From Streptomyces hygroscopicus (GTDB taxonomy: Bacteria > Actinomycetota > Actinomycetes > Streptomycetales > Streptomycetaceae), in NCBI GenBank assembly GCA_002021875.1, contig CP018627.1, positions 7,998,001-8,062,000 of the forward strand: a stretch of DNA of 64,000 bases, read 5' to 3'. Shown here piece after piece: positions 34,935 to 43,825 of this stretch. Position 1 is the first letter of the stretch. Each line of letters opens with the position of its first letter. The translations under genes and the position numbers were made by a program. Below the pieces are notes generated by a model. It searched no databases and was not told the DNA's origin. It saw nothing but the letters and a program-made list of their open reading frames with translations.

Positions 34935-35047
34935 GGGGATGAGGCTATACAGGTCGCGGGAAACGGTACGTGAACGCCCAGGGGCCCGCCCCGCGGTGTC
35001 GCGGAACGGGCCTCTGGCCATGCCATGCGCTGTGGCGCGGTTGTGCG

Positions 35048-37531
35048 TCAGCCCTCGGCCGCGGCCTCGACGGCCTCGGCGGCCTTGGCGCGCGTACGGC
35101 GCCGGGGCTTGGCGGGCGCGGCCTCGGCACCGGCCTCGTCCGCGGCCGGTGCCGCCGTGGCGGCCTTGGCGCGGGTCCGGCGCGGCTTGGCGGGGGCCTC
35201 GGTGGCCTCCGTCTCCGGCTGTGCGTCGGCGGTGTCGGCCTTGGTGGCGGCGCGGGTGCGGCGCCGGGGCGTGGCCGCCTCGGCGGTGCCCTCGGCCGTC
35301 TCGACGGCCTCGGCGGCCTTGGCACGCGTACGGCGCCGCGGCTTGGCGGCTTCGGCCGCGTCGGTGGCCTCGGCGGTGCCTTCGGCGGTCTCGACAGCGG
35401 CTTCCGCGGCCTTCGTGGCCTTGGCGCGGGTGCGCCGCGGCTTGGCGGGGGCCTCGGTGGCCTCCGTCTCCGGCTGTGCGTCGGCGGTGTCGGCCTTGGC
35501 GGTGGCGCGGGTGCGGCGCCGGGGCGTGGCCGCCTCGGCGGTGCCCTCGGCCGTCTCGACAGCGGTTTCCGCGGCCTCGGGGGCCTTGGCACGGGTGCGA
35601 CGGCGCGGCTTGGCGGGTGCCTCAACGGCCTCCGGCTGCGCCTCGACGGTCTCGGCGGCCTTCACCGCGTCCGTCGTGCCCTCGGCCGTTTCCACGGCGG
35701 TCTGGGCGGCATCGGCGGCCTTGGCGCGGGTGCGGCGGCGCGGCTTCGTGGGTGCCTCAACGGCAGCCTCCGTGGCCTCCACCGTCGTCACCGCGGTCTC
35801 CGCCGACTCGACGGCGACGGTGCTCGCGGACTCCTGCGTGGTGCCTTCGGTGCCCTCGGTGCCCTCGGCCGTCTCGACGGCCGCTGTCGCCGCCTCGGCG
35901 GTCCTGGCGGCGCCCCGGGTGCGACGGCGGCGCGGCTTCGCGGAAGCCTCGGTGGGCTCCGCCTCCGGCTGGGCCGCCTCCGCCGTGTCGACGGCGGCCG
36001 TGGCCGCCTCGGGGTGGGCCGTCGCCGCACCGCCGCGCGTACGGCGGCGTCGACGGGGCCGACGGGGCTCGGTGGCACCCTCGGCGGTGTCGGCGGCGGA
36101 CTCGGCCGCCGCCGCGCCCTCCGGGGCGCCCGTGCCGTCCGTGGTCATACCGCCACGGGTGCGGCGGCGTACCCGGCGGTTGCGCGGAGGGCGCTCCTCC
36201 GTGGCCGGGGTGGCGGCGGCCCGGCGGCCGCGGCCACCCCGGCCTCCGGTCTCGCCCAGGTCCTCGATCTCCTCGGCGGCGAGCCCCGCCCGGGTGCGCT
36301 CACCACGCGGGAGCACACCGGTGGTGCCCTCGGGGATGTTCAGCAGCTCGAAGAGGTGCTCGGAGGTGGAGTACGTCTCCTCCGGCTCATGGAACGCCAG
36401 GTCCAGCGCCTTGTTGATCAGCTGCCAGCGCGGGATGTCGTCCCAGTCGACGAGCGTGATGGCGATACCCGAGGCGCCCGCGCGACCCGTACGGCCGATG
36501 CGGTGCAGATAGGTCTTCTCGTCCTCGGGCGACTGGTAATTGATCACATGCGTGACGCCCTCGACGTCGATGCCGCGCGCGGCGACGTCGGTGCACACCA
36601 GCACGTCGACCTTGCCGTTACGGAAGGCGCGCAACGCCTGCTCGCGCGCCCCCTGGCCGAGGTCGCCGTGGACCGCGCCGGAGGCGAAGCCACGGCGCGC
36701 GAGCTGATCGGCGATGTCGGCGGCGGTCCGCTTCGTCCGGCAGAAGATCATCGCGAGCCCGCGGCCATCGGCCTGCAGCACCCGGGCCACGACCTCCGGC
36801 TTGTCCATGGAGTGGGCGCGGAAGACATGCTGGGTGATGTTGGCCACGGTCGCGCCCTCGTCGTCCGGCGCGGTGGCACGGATATGCGTGGGCTGCGACA
36901 TATAGCGCCGGGCCAGCGAGATGACCTGGCCCGGCATGGTGGCCGAGAAGAGCATCGTCTGACGCTTGGCGGGCAGTAGCTGGATGATCTTCTCGACGTC
37001 GGGCAGGAAGCCCAGGTCGAGCATTTCATCGGCCTCGTCCAGGACGAGCGCCTTGACGGAGGAGAGCCGCAGCTTCTTCTGGCCCGCCAGGTCCAGCAGT
37101 CGGCCCGGGGTGCCGACGACCACGTCGACGCCCTTCTTCAGGGCCTCGACCTGCGGTTCGTAGGCGCGGCCGCCGTAGATCGACAGGACGCGGACGGCGC
37201 GGACCTTGCCGGCCGTCAGAAGGTCGTTGGTCACCTGCTGGCACAGCTCGCGGGTGGGGACGACCACGAGCGCCTGCGGGGCGTCGGTCAGCTGCTCGGG
37301 CTTGGCCCGGCCCGCCTCGACGTCCGCGGAGACGACAACGCGCTCCAGCAGGGGCAGGCCGAAGCCCAGCGTCTTGCCGGTGCCGGTCTTCGCCTGGCCG
37401 ATGACGTCGGTGCCGGAGAGGGCAACCGGAAGCGTCATCTCCTGGATGGGGAACGGGGACGTGATGCCGACGGCTTCCAGGGCCTCGGCCGTCTCGGGGA
37501 GGATCCCGAGTTCTCGGAAAGTGGTCAGGAT
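35048..37531 (-). CDS. DEAD-box RNA helicase with long repetitive basic tail
   Basis: About 827 residues. The core motifs are Q-motif (FPIQEMTLPVALSG), GQAKTGTGKT, PTRELCQQ, GTPGRLLD, VLDEADEMLD, LFSATMP, GVTHVINYQSPEDEKTYLHR and GRTGRAG. It unwinds RNA, probably in ribosome assembly or mRNA decay. After about residue 440 the tail consists of some 370 residues of Ala/Glu-rich segments alternating with KPRRRTRAKA boxes. The N-terminus is unclear. The fold starts at TTFRELG, but only ATC 37531 or CTG 37528 follow an AGAGG there. The nearest GTG is at 37651 (41 residues more). Confidence 0.9.
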   Translation of the reverse strand: MLTTFRELGILPETAEALEAVGITSPFPIQEMTLPVALSGTDVIGQAKTGTGKTLGFGLPLLERVVVSADVEAGRAKPEQLTDAPQALVVVPTRELCQQVTNDLLTAGKVRAVRVLSIYGGRAYEPQVEALKKGVDVVVGTPGRLLDLAGQKKLRLSSVKALVLDEADEMLDLGFLPDVEKIIQLLPAKRQTMLFSATMPGQVISLARRYMSQPTHIRATAPDDEGATVANITQHVFRAHSMDKPEVVARVLQADGRGLAMIFCRTKRTAADIADQLARRGFASGAVHGDLGQGAREQALRAFRNGKVDVLVCTDVAARGIDVEGVTHVINYQSPEDEKTYLHRIGRTGRAGASGIAITLVDWDDIPRWQLINKALDLAFHEPEETYSTSEHLFELLNIPEGTTGVLPRGERTRAGLAAEEIEDLGETGGRGGRGRRAAATPATEERPPRNRRVRRRTRGGMTTDGTGAPEGAAAAESAADTAEGATEPRRPRRRRRTRGGAATAHPEAATAAVDTAEAAQPEAEPTEASAKPRRRRTRGAARTAEAATAAVETAEGTEGTEGTTQESASTVAVESAETAVTTVEATEAAVEAPTKPRRRTRAKAADAAQTAVETAEGTTDAVKAAETVEAQPEAVEAPAKPRRRTRAKAPEAAETAVETAEGTAEAATPRRRTRATAKADTADAQPETEATEAPAKPRRTRAKATKAAEAAVETAEGTAEATDAAEAAKPRRRTRAKAAEAVETAEGTAEAATPRRRTRAATKADTADAQPETEATEAPAKPRRTRAKAATAAPAADEAGAEAAPAKPRRRTRAKAAEAVEAAAEG

Positions 37532-37901
37532 GCTTGCCTCTTCTGTGAGACGCGGCGAGAAGCGGCGAAGGGGGTCGCACGGCGCCCGGGTGCACCGGCC
37601 TTGGGGGTGGCCGGTTCGGTGCGGGACCACGGCCTTCGCTCGAGCGCTCACGCCGCGAGCGGGTCCCTCCTGCCGTACGCAAAAGCGATGCGCGCCGCGC
37701 GGAGGGCGGTCGGGTTTGGAGCCGATCGGGCCACCGACCGGGCATCCGCATTCGTGGAACAACCCGCCGATACTCGACGGGCGCACTTATCACTGTACCC
37801 CGGAAGCACGCATCTGTGACCGGGCAGTCCGATGCGGGGCATCCGTGGGCATGGCTGACCAGGGCCTTCCCCCGGGCGCGGAGCGGGCTATTGTGCGCTC
37901 C

Positions 37902-38690
37902 ATGGAGACGCCTGACACGCCTGAGACGCCCGCCGCGCCCGCCGTGGACCACGCAGCTTCGGGGGAGGGCGGCGGGGAGAAGGCCCCGGCGCCCACCGGG
38001 ATCGCCGCCCAGAACTGGGACACGGCGGCCGCCGATCCGCAGTACCGGGCCGCCGTGGTGGATCTGCTCGGCGCCCTCGCCTACGGCGAGCTGGCCGCCT
38101 TCGAGCGGCTGGCGGAGGACGCCAAGCTGGCGCCCACGCTCGAGGACAAGGCGGAGCTGGCGAAGATGGCGTCCGCCGAGTTCCACCACTTCGAGCGGCT
38201 TCGGGGCCGGCTCGCGGCGGTCGGCGAGGAGCCGACGGCGGCGATGGAGCCGTTCGCCGCGGCCCTGGACGGGTTCCACCGCCAGACCGCGCCGTCCGAC
38301 TGGCTGGAGGGCCTGGTCAAGGCGTACGTGGGCGACTCGATCGCCAGTGACTTCTACCGCGAGGTCGCGGCCCGGCTGGACTCCGACACCCGTGATCTGG
38401 TGCTCCAGGTGCTCGACGACACCGGCCACGCGTCGTTCGCGATCGAGAAGGTGCGTGCCGCGATCGAGGCCGATCCGCGGGTCGGCGGGCGGCTGGCGCT
38501 GTGGGCGCGGCGGCTGATGGGCGAGGCGCTGTCGCAGGCCCAGCGGGTGGTCGCGGACCGCGACGCGCTCTCCACGATGCTGGTCGGCGGGTTGGCGGGC
38601 GGCTTCGACCTGGCGGAGGTGGGCCGGATGTTCTCACGGATCACCGAGGCCCACACCAAGCGGATGGCCGCCCTCGGGCTCGCCGCCTAA
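37902..38690 (+). CDS. Ferritin-like fold protein
   Basis: 262 residues. After a Pro/Ala-rich start, a four-helix bundle is suggested by metal-type residues: YGELAAFERLAED, ASAEFHHFERLRG (E-x-x-H), GDSIASDFYREV and DDTGHASFAIEKVR. This is the ferritin-like domain group that includes MiaE-type tRNA hydroxylases. Enzymatic role unknown. TATTGT ends 7 nt before ATG 37902 and there is no ribosome-binding site, so it is probably leaderless. It is divergent from the helicase. Confidence 0.85.
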   Translation: METPDTPETPAAPAVDHAASGEGGGEKAPAPTGIAAQNWDTAAADPQYRAAVVDLLGALAYGELAAFERLAEDAKLAPTLEDKAELAKMASAEFHHFERLRGRLAAVGEEPTAAMEPFAAALDGFHRQTAPSDWLEGLVKAYVGDSIASDFYREVAARLDSDTRDLVLQVLDDTGHASFAIEKVRAAIEADPRVGGRLALWARRLMGEALSQAQRVVADRDALSTMLVGGLAGGFDLAEVGRMFSRITEAHTKRMAALGLAA

Positions 38691-38948
38691 GCCCTTCCGG
38701 CGGATCTTCGCGCCTGCGACCTCAGCAGCGGCTGACGCCGCGGAGCCCGCGGAGTCTGGTGCGTGGGGCGCCTCCCCGGGCTATCCGAGGGCGCCGTGCC
38801 AGACGTCGCGGGCCCGCGACGGGCTGCCGGAGAGGGCGTTACGCCAGAACGGCCACGGCTGTACGAGGCGGGTATGGCGCGGCTCGAACGACCGCGGAAC
38901 GAGGGGCTCCGGCGGCCGGTGCCGCCCCGGAGCCCGCTCGGACAGGGC

Positions 38949-39221
38949 CTACGCCGGAACCGAACGCCGGCGGCCCGTCCTGGCGGGGCGGATGAGCAGC
39001 GACAGCAGGGCCGCCGCGAAGCCGAGCGCGACGATCAGCACGGGGGCGGTGTGCCCCGAGCCCAGCACCGTATGGGTCAGCAGAGCGCCCAGCAGCGCGG
39101 CGGCGGGGCCGGTGGACAGGACGAGGCGCCGCGCGGGCAGCCTTCGGGGGAGCCGTTGGAGCGCCCCGTACGCGATGACGAGACCGATCAGTACCGAGGC
39201 GAGCGCTTCCCAGAACAGCAT
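38949..39221 (-). CDS. Small integral membrane protein
   Basis: 90 residues from ATG 39221 with GAAGGA 8 nt upstream. Three hydrophobic segments follow (MLFWEALASVLIGLVIAYGA, VLSTGPAAALLGALLTHTVL, VLIVALGFAAALLSLLI), separated by basic turns. No family was recognised. It sits behind the DUF3107 terminator, so it has its own promoter. About 260 bp between its stop and the ferritin-like gene (38691-38948) contain nothing convincing. Confidence 0.7.
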   Translation of the reverse strand: MLFWEALASVLIGLVIAYGALQRLPRRLPARRLVLSTGPAAALLGALLTHTVLGSGHTAPVLIVALGFAAALLSLLIRPARTGRRRSVPA

Positions 39222-39370
39222 TGGCGCGTCCTTCCCGTAAGCGGATCGGAACCGACACGTGATCACGCGTCGGTCGAGCCCGTCCTACCCGCGCCCAAGC
39301 GAGAGCAACCCTGCCCACGGGGGCGGTCTGTGGTGCCCGGCGTGCCGGGGGCGTGCGAGCGCGCGCACAA

Positions 39371-39416
39371 ACGGCGGCGGGGTTTGGTGGAAGATTCCAC
39401 CAAACCCCGCCGCCGT
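39371..39416. terminator. Perfect 22-bp hairpin
   Basis: ACGGCGGCGGGGTTTGGTGGAA (39371-39392) is the exact reverse complement of 39395-39416, nominal loop GA. It lies 12 bp beyond the stop of DUF3107 (-). Confidence 0.92.
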
Positions 39417-39428
39417 CGGCTGAATACG

Positions 39429-39656
39429 TCAGGCCGCGCCGAAACCGACCTTGCGGGCGCTCGGCTCGCCGAGCTCGATGTAGGCGAGCCGGTCAGCCGG
39501 GATCAGGACCTTACGGCCGTGGCTGTCCTCCAGGATCAGCACCTGAGACTTGCCGCCGAGCGCCTCGGCCACCAGGCGCTCGACCTCCTCGGCAGACTGC
39601 CCGCTCTCCAAAGTGATCTCGCGGGGCGCGTGCTGCACGCCGATCTTGACCTCCAC
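39429..39656 (-). CDS. DUF3107 small protein
   Basis: 75 residues from GTG 39656 with GGAGGG 8 nt upstream. The sequence VEVKIGVQHAPREITLES and LVAEALGGKSQVLILEDSHG is the conserved actinobacterial DUF3107 pattern. It is a small beta-alpha protein without catalytic motifs. Function unknown. It lies next to the TetR regulator gene, as I recall for other actinobacteria. Confidence 0.92.
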   Translation of the reverse strand: MEVKIGVQHAPREITLESGQSAEEVERLVAEALGGKSQVLILEDSHGRKVLIPADRLAYIELGEPSARKVGFGAA

Positions 39657-39879
39657 GGCCTTGTCCCTCCGACGGTCATTTGGGGTAGCGCGGCCATCCG
39701 CGCTGTACCCAGCACACACTAGCCGTGCCGGGACACCCGCCGGGGGCCGCGGGCGCACGCCGGCAGCGAACACACCCGCCGCCCGCGAGCACGCCCCGTC
39801 GCGGCCCCGAGCGCGCGCGGCGCCGCGCCCTCGCGCTCACGGCGCCGCGCCCTCGTGGCCGGAAATGGCGCCCGAGCGC

Positions 39880-40521
39880 TCAGTGGCCGCCTTCGGCCCC
39901 GTGCAGCGGGAAGCCCGCGATACCGCGCCAGGCCAGCGAGGTGAGCAACTGCCCAGCGGTCTCCCGCGGCACCTCGCTCTCGCTGGAGAGCCAGTAGCGC
40001 GCGACCACCTGGGAGATCCCGCCGAGGCCCACGGCCAGCAGCATCGATTCGTCCCTGGACAGTCCGGTGTCCTCGGCGATGACCTCGCTGATCGCCTCGG
40101 CGCACTGCAGCGAGACGCGGTCCACGCGCTCGCGCACCGCGGGCTCGTTGGTCAGATCGGACTCGAAGACGAGCCGGAAGGCGCCGCCTTCCTCCTCGAC
40201 GTAGGCGAAGTACGCCTCCATGGTCGCCGCGACGCGCTGCTTGTTCTCGGTGGTCGAGGCGAGCGCGGTGCGCACCGCGTGCAGCAGGGACTCGCAGTGC
40301 TGGTCGAGCAGGGCGAGATAGAGCTCCAGCTTGCCCGGGAAGTGCTGGTAGAGCACTGGCTTGCTGACCCCGGCGCGCTCGGCGATGTCATCCATCGCGG
40401 CCGCGTGGTAGCCCTGGGCCACGAAGACCTCCTGAGCGGCCCCCAGGAGCTGATTACGTCGGGCTCGGCGCGGAAGGCGCGTACCCCGTGGGCGCGCCTC
40501 GGTCTGCTCGATGGCTGTCAC
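39880..40521 (-). CDS. TetR-family transcriptional regulator
   Basis: 213 residues from GTG 40521 (GGGAGG just upstream; ATG 40560 and 40572 are longer alternatives). The DNA-binding domain reads RRNQLLGAAQEVFVAQGYHAAAMDDIAERAGVSKPVLYQHFPGKLELY, a canonical TetR helix-turn-helix. The ligand-binding C-terminus is helical. The target is unknown. The upstream 86-bp gap and its own promoter region are the first places to look for operators. No obvious palindrome was found by eye. Confidence 0.94.
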   Translation of the reverse strand: MTAIEQTEARPRGTRLPRRARRNQLLGAAQEVFVAQGYHAAAMDDIAERAGVSKPVLYQHFPGKLELYLALLDQHCESLLHAVRTALASTTENKQRVAATMEAYFAYVEEEGGAFRLVFESDLTNEPAVRERVDRVSLQCAEAISEVIAEDTGLSRDESMLLAVGLGGISQVVARYWLSSESEVPRETAGQLLTSLAWRGIAGFPLHGAEGGH

Positions 40522-40658
40522 GCCGCCTCCCAATGAATGATCCCTATGCACGATGTCCATCGCGTCCGCCATCGTACTTTTCGGTAACAGCGCGGCGCGC
40601 GGTTCGTGCGGAGAATTTCACGGACCGGACTCTATGAAAAGCCCACAAATAACGCAGG

Positions 40659-40889
40659 TCATCGGTAGTCCTCCTCGTTCACCTCGACCACCCGGGCCTG
40701 TTCCGCGCGGTCGGCCTCGTTGGCTTCCACGAACTCGTCCGCTCTGGGCGATTCGTCGCGGCGGGCGATCACCTCACGATGTTGTTCGGCGGCGTCCGCC
40801 TCGGGAGCCTCGACGTCGTACACGGCGGTTTCGTCGGTGTTCTCGACGAAGTCCTCGAAGGTGTCGGGGTCGGTTGGGTCGATGGACAT
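40659..40889 (-). CDS. Small acidic protein, unknown function
   Basis: 76 residues beginning MSIDPTDPDTFEDFVENTDE; nearly a third of residues are Asp or Glu. A helical segment AAEQHREVIARRDE is followed by EFVEANEADRAEQARVVEVN. AAGGGGAG lies just before ATG 40889. There is no membrane segment and no recognised family. The high acidity and lack of hydrophobic core suggest a disordered protein. It sits between the TetR gene and the hydrolase-DUF3152 operon, transcribed away from the latter. Confidence 0.75.
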   Translation of the reverse strand: MSIDPTDPDTFEDFVENTDETAVYDVEAPEADAAEQHREVIARRDESPRADEFVEANEADRAEQARVVEVNEEDYR

Positions 40890-41095
40890 GTACTCCCCTT
40901 CCCTGTGCCCTGTGGCTGCCACTGGCGGCCGCCACAGGGTGGCGTCCCACTGAGGGCTTACCCACTGGCGACTACCCAGGGGCGAGGCGATCGCCCCTGT
41001 GACTTACGAGCCTAGGAGAGGTCACTTTCGGACGCTACGCGGTCTGTGAGCGTGAACACACGGTCGCGCGCGTGATCGTCTCGTAACATTGGCGC

Positions 41096-42130
41096 ATGTC
41101 TTCGACCGAGCCGCCGGAAGCCCGCATCGTCGCGGCGGTCCCGCCCGCGAGGTCCGTGCGGGTCGGAGCGGGTGAGAAGCTGCGGACCGCTTCCCTTCCG
41201 GGGCTCACGATGACCGTGCGCTGCCGTCCGCCGTCCGCTTCCGGGCTGCCACCCGCGCTCTTCGTGCACGGCCTCGGCGGCTCCTCGCAGAACTGGTCGG
41301 CGCTCATGGAGCTGCTCGCCGACCGAGTGGAGGGCGAGGCGCTCGACCTCCCCGGTTTCGGCGACTCCCCGCCGCCGGATGACGGCAACTACTCCATAAC
41401 CGGCCATGCCCGCGCCGTGATCCGCTATCTCGACGCGCAGGACCGCGGGCCCGTCCATCTGGTCGGCAATTCGATGGGCGGCTCGATCGCCACGCGCGTC
41501 GCGGCGGTGCGGCCGGATCTGGTGCGCACCCTCACTCTCGTCTCGCCCGCGCTGCCCGAGCTGCGCCCGCAGCGCACGGCGGTGCCGACCGGTCTGCTCG
41601 CGGTGCCCGGGGTGACCCGGCTGTTCACCCGCATGACGAGGGACTGGGACGCGGAGCGGCGCACCCGCGAAGTGATGTTCCTCACTTTCGGCGACCCGTC
41701 TCTTGTCAGCCGGGAGGACTTCGCCTATGCGGTCGAGGAGTTCGAGCGCCGGCTCGCCCTCCCGTACTTCTGGGACGCGCTGAGCCGCTCGGCACGCGGT
41801 GTCGTCGACTCGTACACCCTGGGCGGCCAGCACTCCCTGTGGCGTCAGGCCGAGCGGGTGCTCGCCCCGACGCTGCTCGTCTACGGCGGTCGCGACCAGC
41901 TGGTGTCCGTAAGGATGGCGCAGCGGGCGAACGCCACCTTCCGCGACTCGCGTCTGCTGACGCTGTTGGACGCCGGGCATGTGGCGATGATGGAGTATCC
42001 CGAAGCGGTGGCGCGCGGGATGCGCGAGCTGCTCGATGGCGTTGAAGAACGAGATGACCGGGAGAGCCGGAAGGTGCGGGGGGCCGTACCGGCGTCCGGC
42101 GCGGACGGGAGCGGTGCGGCGCGTGGGTAA
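41096..42130 (+). CDS. Alpha/beta-hydrolase (haloperoxidase/lipase-like)
   Basis: 344 residues. It shows FVHGLGGSSQNWSAL (oxyanion hole), DLPGFGDS, nucleophile S126 in GNSMGG, YGGRDQLV with the acidic residue, and the late His in DAGHVAMME. The family covers esterases and C-C hydrolases; the substrate is unknown. TAACAT ends 6 nt before ATG 41096 and no ribosome-binding site is present, so it is probably leaderless. The 3' end overlaps the DUF3152 gene by 8 bp, forming a two-gene operon. Confidence 0.92.
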   Translation: MSSTEPPEARIVAAVPPARSVRVGAGEKLRTASLPGLTMTVRCRPPSASGLPPALFVHGLGGSSQNWSALMELLADRVEGEALDLPGFGDSPPPDDGNYSITGHARAVIRYLDAQDRGPVHLVGNSMGGSIATRVAAVRPDLVRTLTLVSPALPELRPQRTAVPTGLLAVPGVTRLFTRMTRDWDAERRTREVMFLTFGDPSLVSREDFAYAVEEFERRLALPYFWDALSRSARGVVDSYTLGGQHSLWRQAERVLAPTLLVYGGRDQLVSVRMAQRANATFRDSRLLTLLDAGHVAMMEYPEAVARGMRELLDGVEERDDRESRKVRGAVPASGADGSGAARG

Positions 42131-43622
42131 ACACAGCGCACGTGGCAGCCAGGAGGGCCGGGAACGCCGGTCCGCGGCGGCGGGCTCCGGGCAGGGGCAC
42201 GGCTCGGGCCCCGAGTTCGTCGAGCACATCGCATCCGGCCCGGCCCCGGAGGACGACAGACCGGGCACCGGACGGCGCCGCGCCGCGGCGGGGCCAGGTG
42301 CCGTGGATCCCGGTGTGACCCCACCGCAGGGCGTGCCGAGGCTGCCTTATGGAGCGGGCGGCCCCGTGGCGCGCACCAGGGGCGGACATCCCGAGCAGCG
42401 CGAGGCGGGCGGCGGCTGGGGCGCGGTCGGTGGCCGCGGCGGCGGTCCGGGCGGAGCCAGGGGCTCCGGCGGTCCCGGCGGCCAGCGGCCGCCTTACGGC
42501 ATGCGCACCATGAACCCGCCGCAGCGCCCGACCACGGGCGGCACGGGCGGCGCGGCCGGTCTGATGCCCGGCCCGCGCAAGGAGTACGTCGAGGCGTTCG
42601 ACGCCCCCGACGCCCTGGACTGCGACGGCGATGACGTCTTCGCCGCCGGAGCGCCGGGCGGAGTGCCCCCGCAGCGCCGTACGCAGCGGGCGGCCACCCC
42701 CTCCGACGGAATCGGCGGCGGCTCCGGCGGCGACGGCGGGAGCGGACCGGACGACGACGAGACGGGGCCCGCGGGCAAGGGGGCGCGCGGCCTCACCAAG
42801 AGCGGTAAGGGGCGCACCTTCACCGGTGTCGCCGCCGCGGCCGTTACCACCGTGCTGGCCGTCGTGGTGGCCGGACAGGTCGCGAGCGGACCGCACGGCG
42901 GCGGTAAGACGCAGGCCCAGGACGGCCCGGAGCGTGGCGACGCCGCCGCCCGCGGCGGTCGCGACTCCCGCGCCGACGACGGCCGCGGGGCGGCCCGCTC
43001 GGCGGTCCCGGCGGCCCCCGTCACCTACGACGCGAAGATGGCGACCGTCTTCCCGCTCGACGCCAAGCTGCGAGGCTCCGGCTCCTTCCAGGCCGTCGGC
43101 GGGCACGACAAGGCCCCCGGCCGGGGCCAGGTGATGCGCTATCGCGTCGATGTGGAGAAGGGCCTGCCGCTCGACGGCAAGCTGTTCGCCGAGGCCGTGC
43201 ACAAGACGCTCAACGACGACCGCAGTTGGGCGCATGGCGGCGTTCGCACCTTCGAGCGGGTCTCGTCCGGCCATGCGGACTTCGTCATCACCCTCGCGAG
43301 TCCCGGGACCACGGCGGTGTGGTGCGCCAAGTCCGGCCTCGACACCACCGAGGACAACGTCTCCTGCGACTCGGCGTCGACCGAGCGCGTCATGATCAAT
43401 GCCTATCGGTGGGCGCAGGGCGCCAAGACCTACGGCGACGACAAGATGCACTCGTACCGCCAGATGCTCATCAACCACGAGGTCGGCCACCGTCTCGGCC
43501 ACAACCACGAGATCTGCTCCAAGCAGGGTGCGCTGGCACCGGTGATGATGCAGCAGACCAAGTTCCTGTCGACGGACGGCGCCACCTGCCGCCCCAACGC
43601 CTGGCCGTTCCCCAAGGGCTGA
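42123..43622 (+). CDS. DUF3152 membrane-anchored metzincin-like protease
   Basis: 499 residues from GTG 42123, overlapping the hydrolase stop. The cytoplasmic stretch of about 240 residues is Gly/Pro-rich and low in complexity. A membrane helix follows (FTGVAAAAVTTVLAVVVAGQVA), then an outer domain. The motif NHEVGHRLGHNH at H452-H462 is an exact HExxHxxGxxH zinc signature of metzincins, and DUF3152 is a family bearing it. Cys residues flank the site (VWCAKSG, EICSKQG, ATCRPN). It is likely an extracellular metalloprotease working with the hydrolase, which is an inference. Confidence 0.9.
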   Translation: MGKHSARGSQEGRERRSAAAGSGQGHGSGPEFVEHIASGPAPEDDRPGTGRRRAAAGPGAVDPGVTPPQGVPRLPYGAGGPVARTRGGHPEQREAGGGWGAVGGRGGGPGGARGSGGPGGQRPPYGMRTMNPPQRPTTGGTGGAAGLMPGPRKEYVEAFDAPDALDCDGDDVFAAGAPGGVPPQRRTQRAATPSDGIGGGSGGDGGSGPDDDETGPAGKGARGLTKSGKGRTFTGVAAAAVTTVLAVVVAGQVASGPHGGGKTQAQDGPERGDAAARGGRDSRADDGRGAARSAVPAAPVTYDAKMATVFPLDAKLRGSGSFQAVGGHDKAPGRGQVMRYRVDVEKGLPLDGKLFAEAVHKTLNDDRSWAHGGVRTFERVSSGHADFVITLASPGTTAVWCAKSGLDTTEDNVSCDSASTERVMINAYRWAQGAKTYGDDKMHSYRQMLINHEVGHRLGHNHEICSKQGALAPVMMQQTKFLSTDGATCRPNAWPFPKG

Positions 43623-43697
43623 CAGCCCCGCACCGGCCCATATAGCGCGCCCCAACGCCTGAATTCCCAATAGGTCACGTGCGTTCACCCCTTCCGG

Positions 43698-43727
43698 TGG
43701 TGCGACGGACAACCGTCCGTCACACCG
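43698..43727. promoter_or_regulatory. Operator-like dyad before the glycosyltransferase cluster
   Basis: GACGGAC (43704-43710), AACC, GTCCGTC (43715-43721), continuing outward to GGTG/CACC with one mismatch, gives a near-perfect 28-bp palindrome. It lies in the 200-bp gap before the polysaccharide-type operon. It is either a regulator site or the terminator of the DUF3152 gene 75 bp upstream. Confidence 0.5.
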
Positions 43728-43825
43728 GGGCTCTGCGCGCATAACGTGCTCCCGCTGCCTGACGGCGGCCGCCGCCGGTGACGGCGGCAGGACGACGGCC
43801 CGTTTGGGAGATCGGGGGTGCGCTC

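Noticed and set aside
38700..39420. Plus-strand coding region between the ferritin-like gene and DUF3107
   Set aside because: The frame is antisense to a small membrane-protein gene with a good ribosome-binding site. Its translation is low-complexity, Arg/Pro-rich, without a family pattern.
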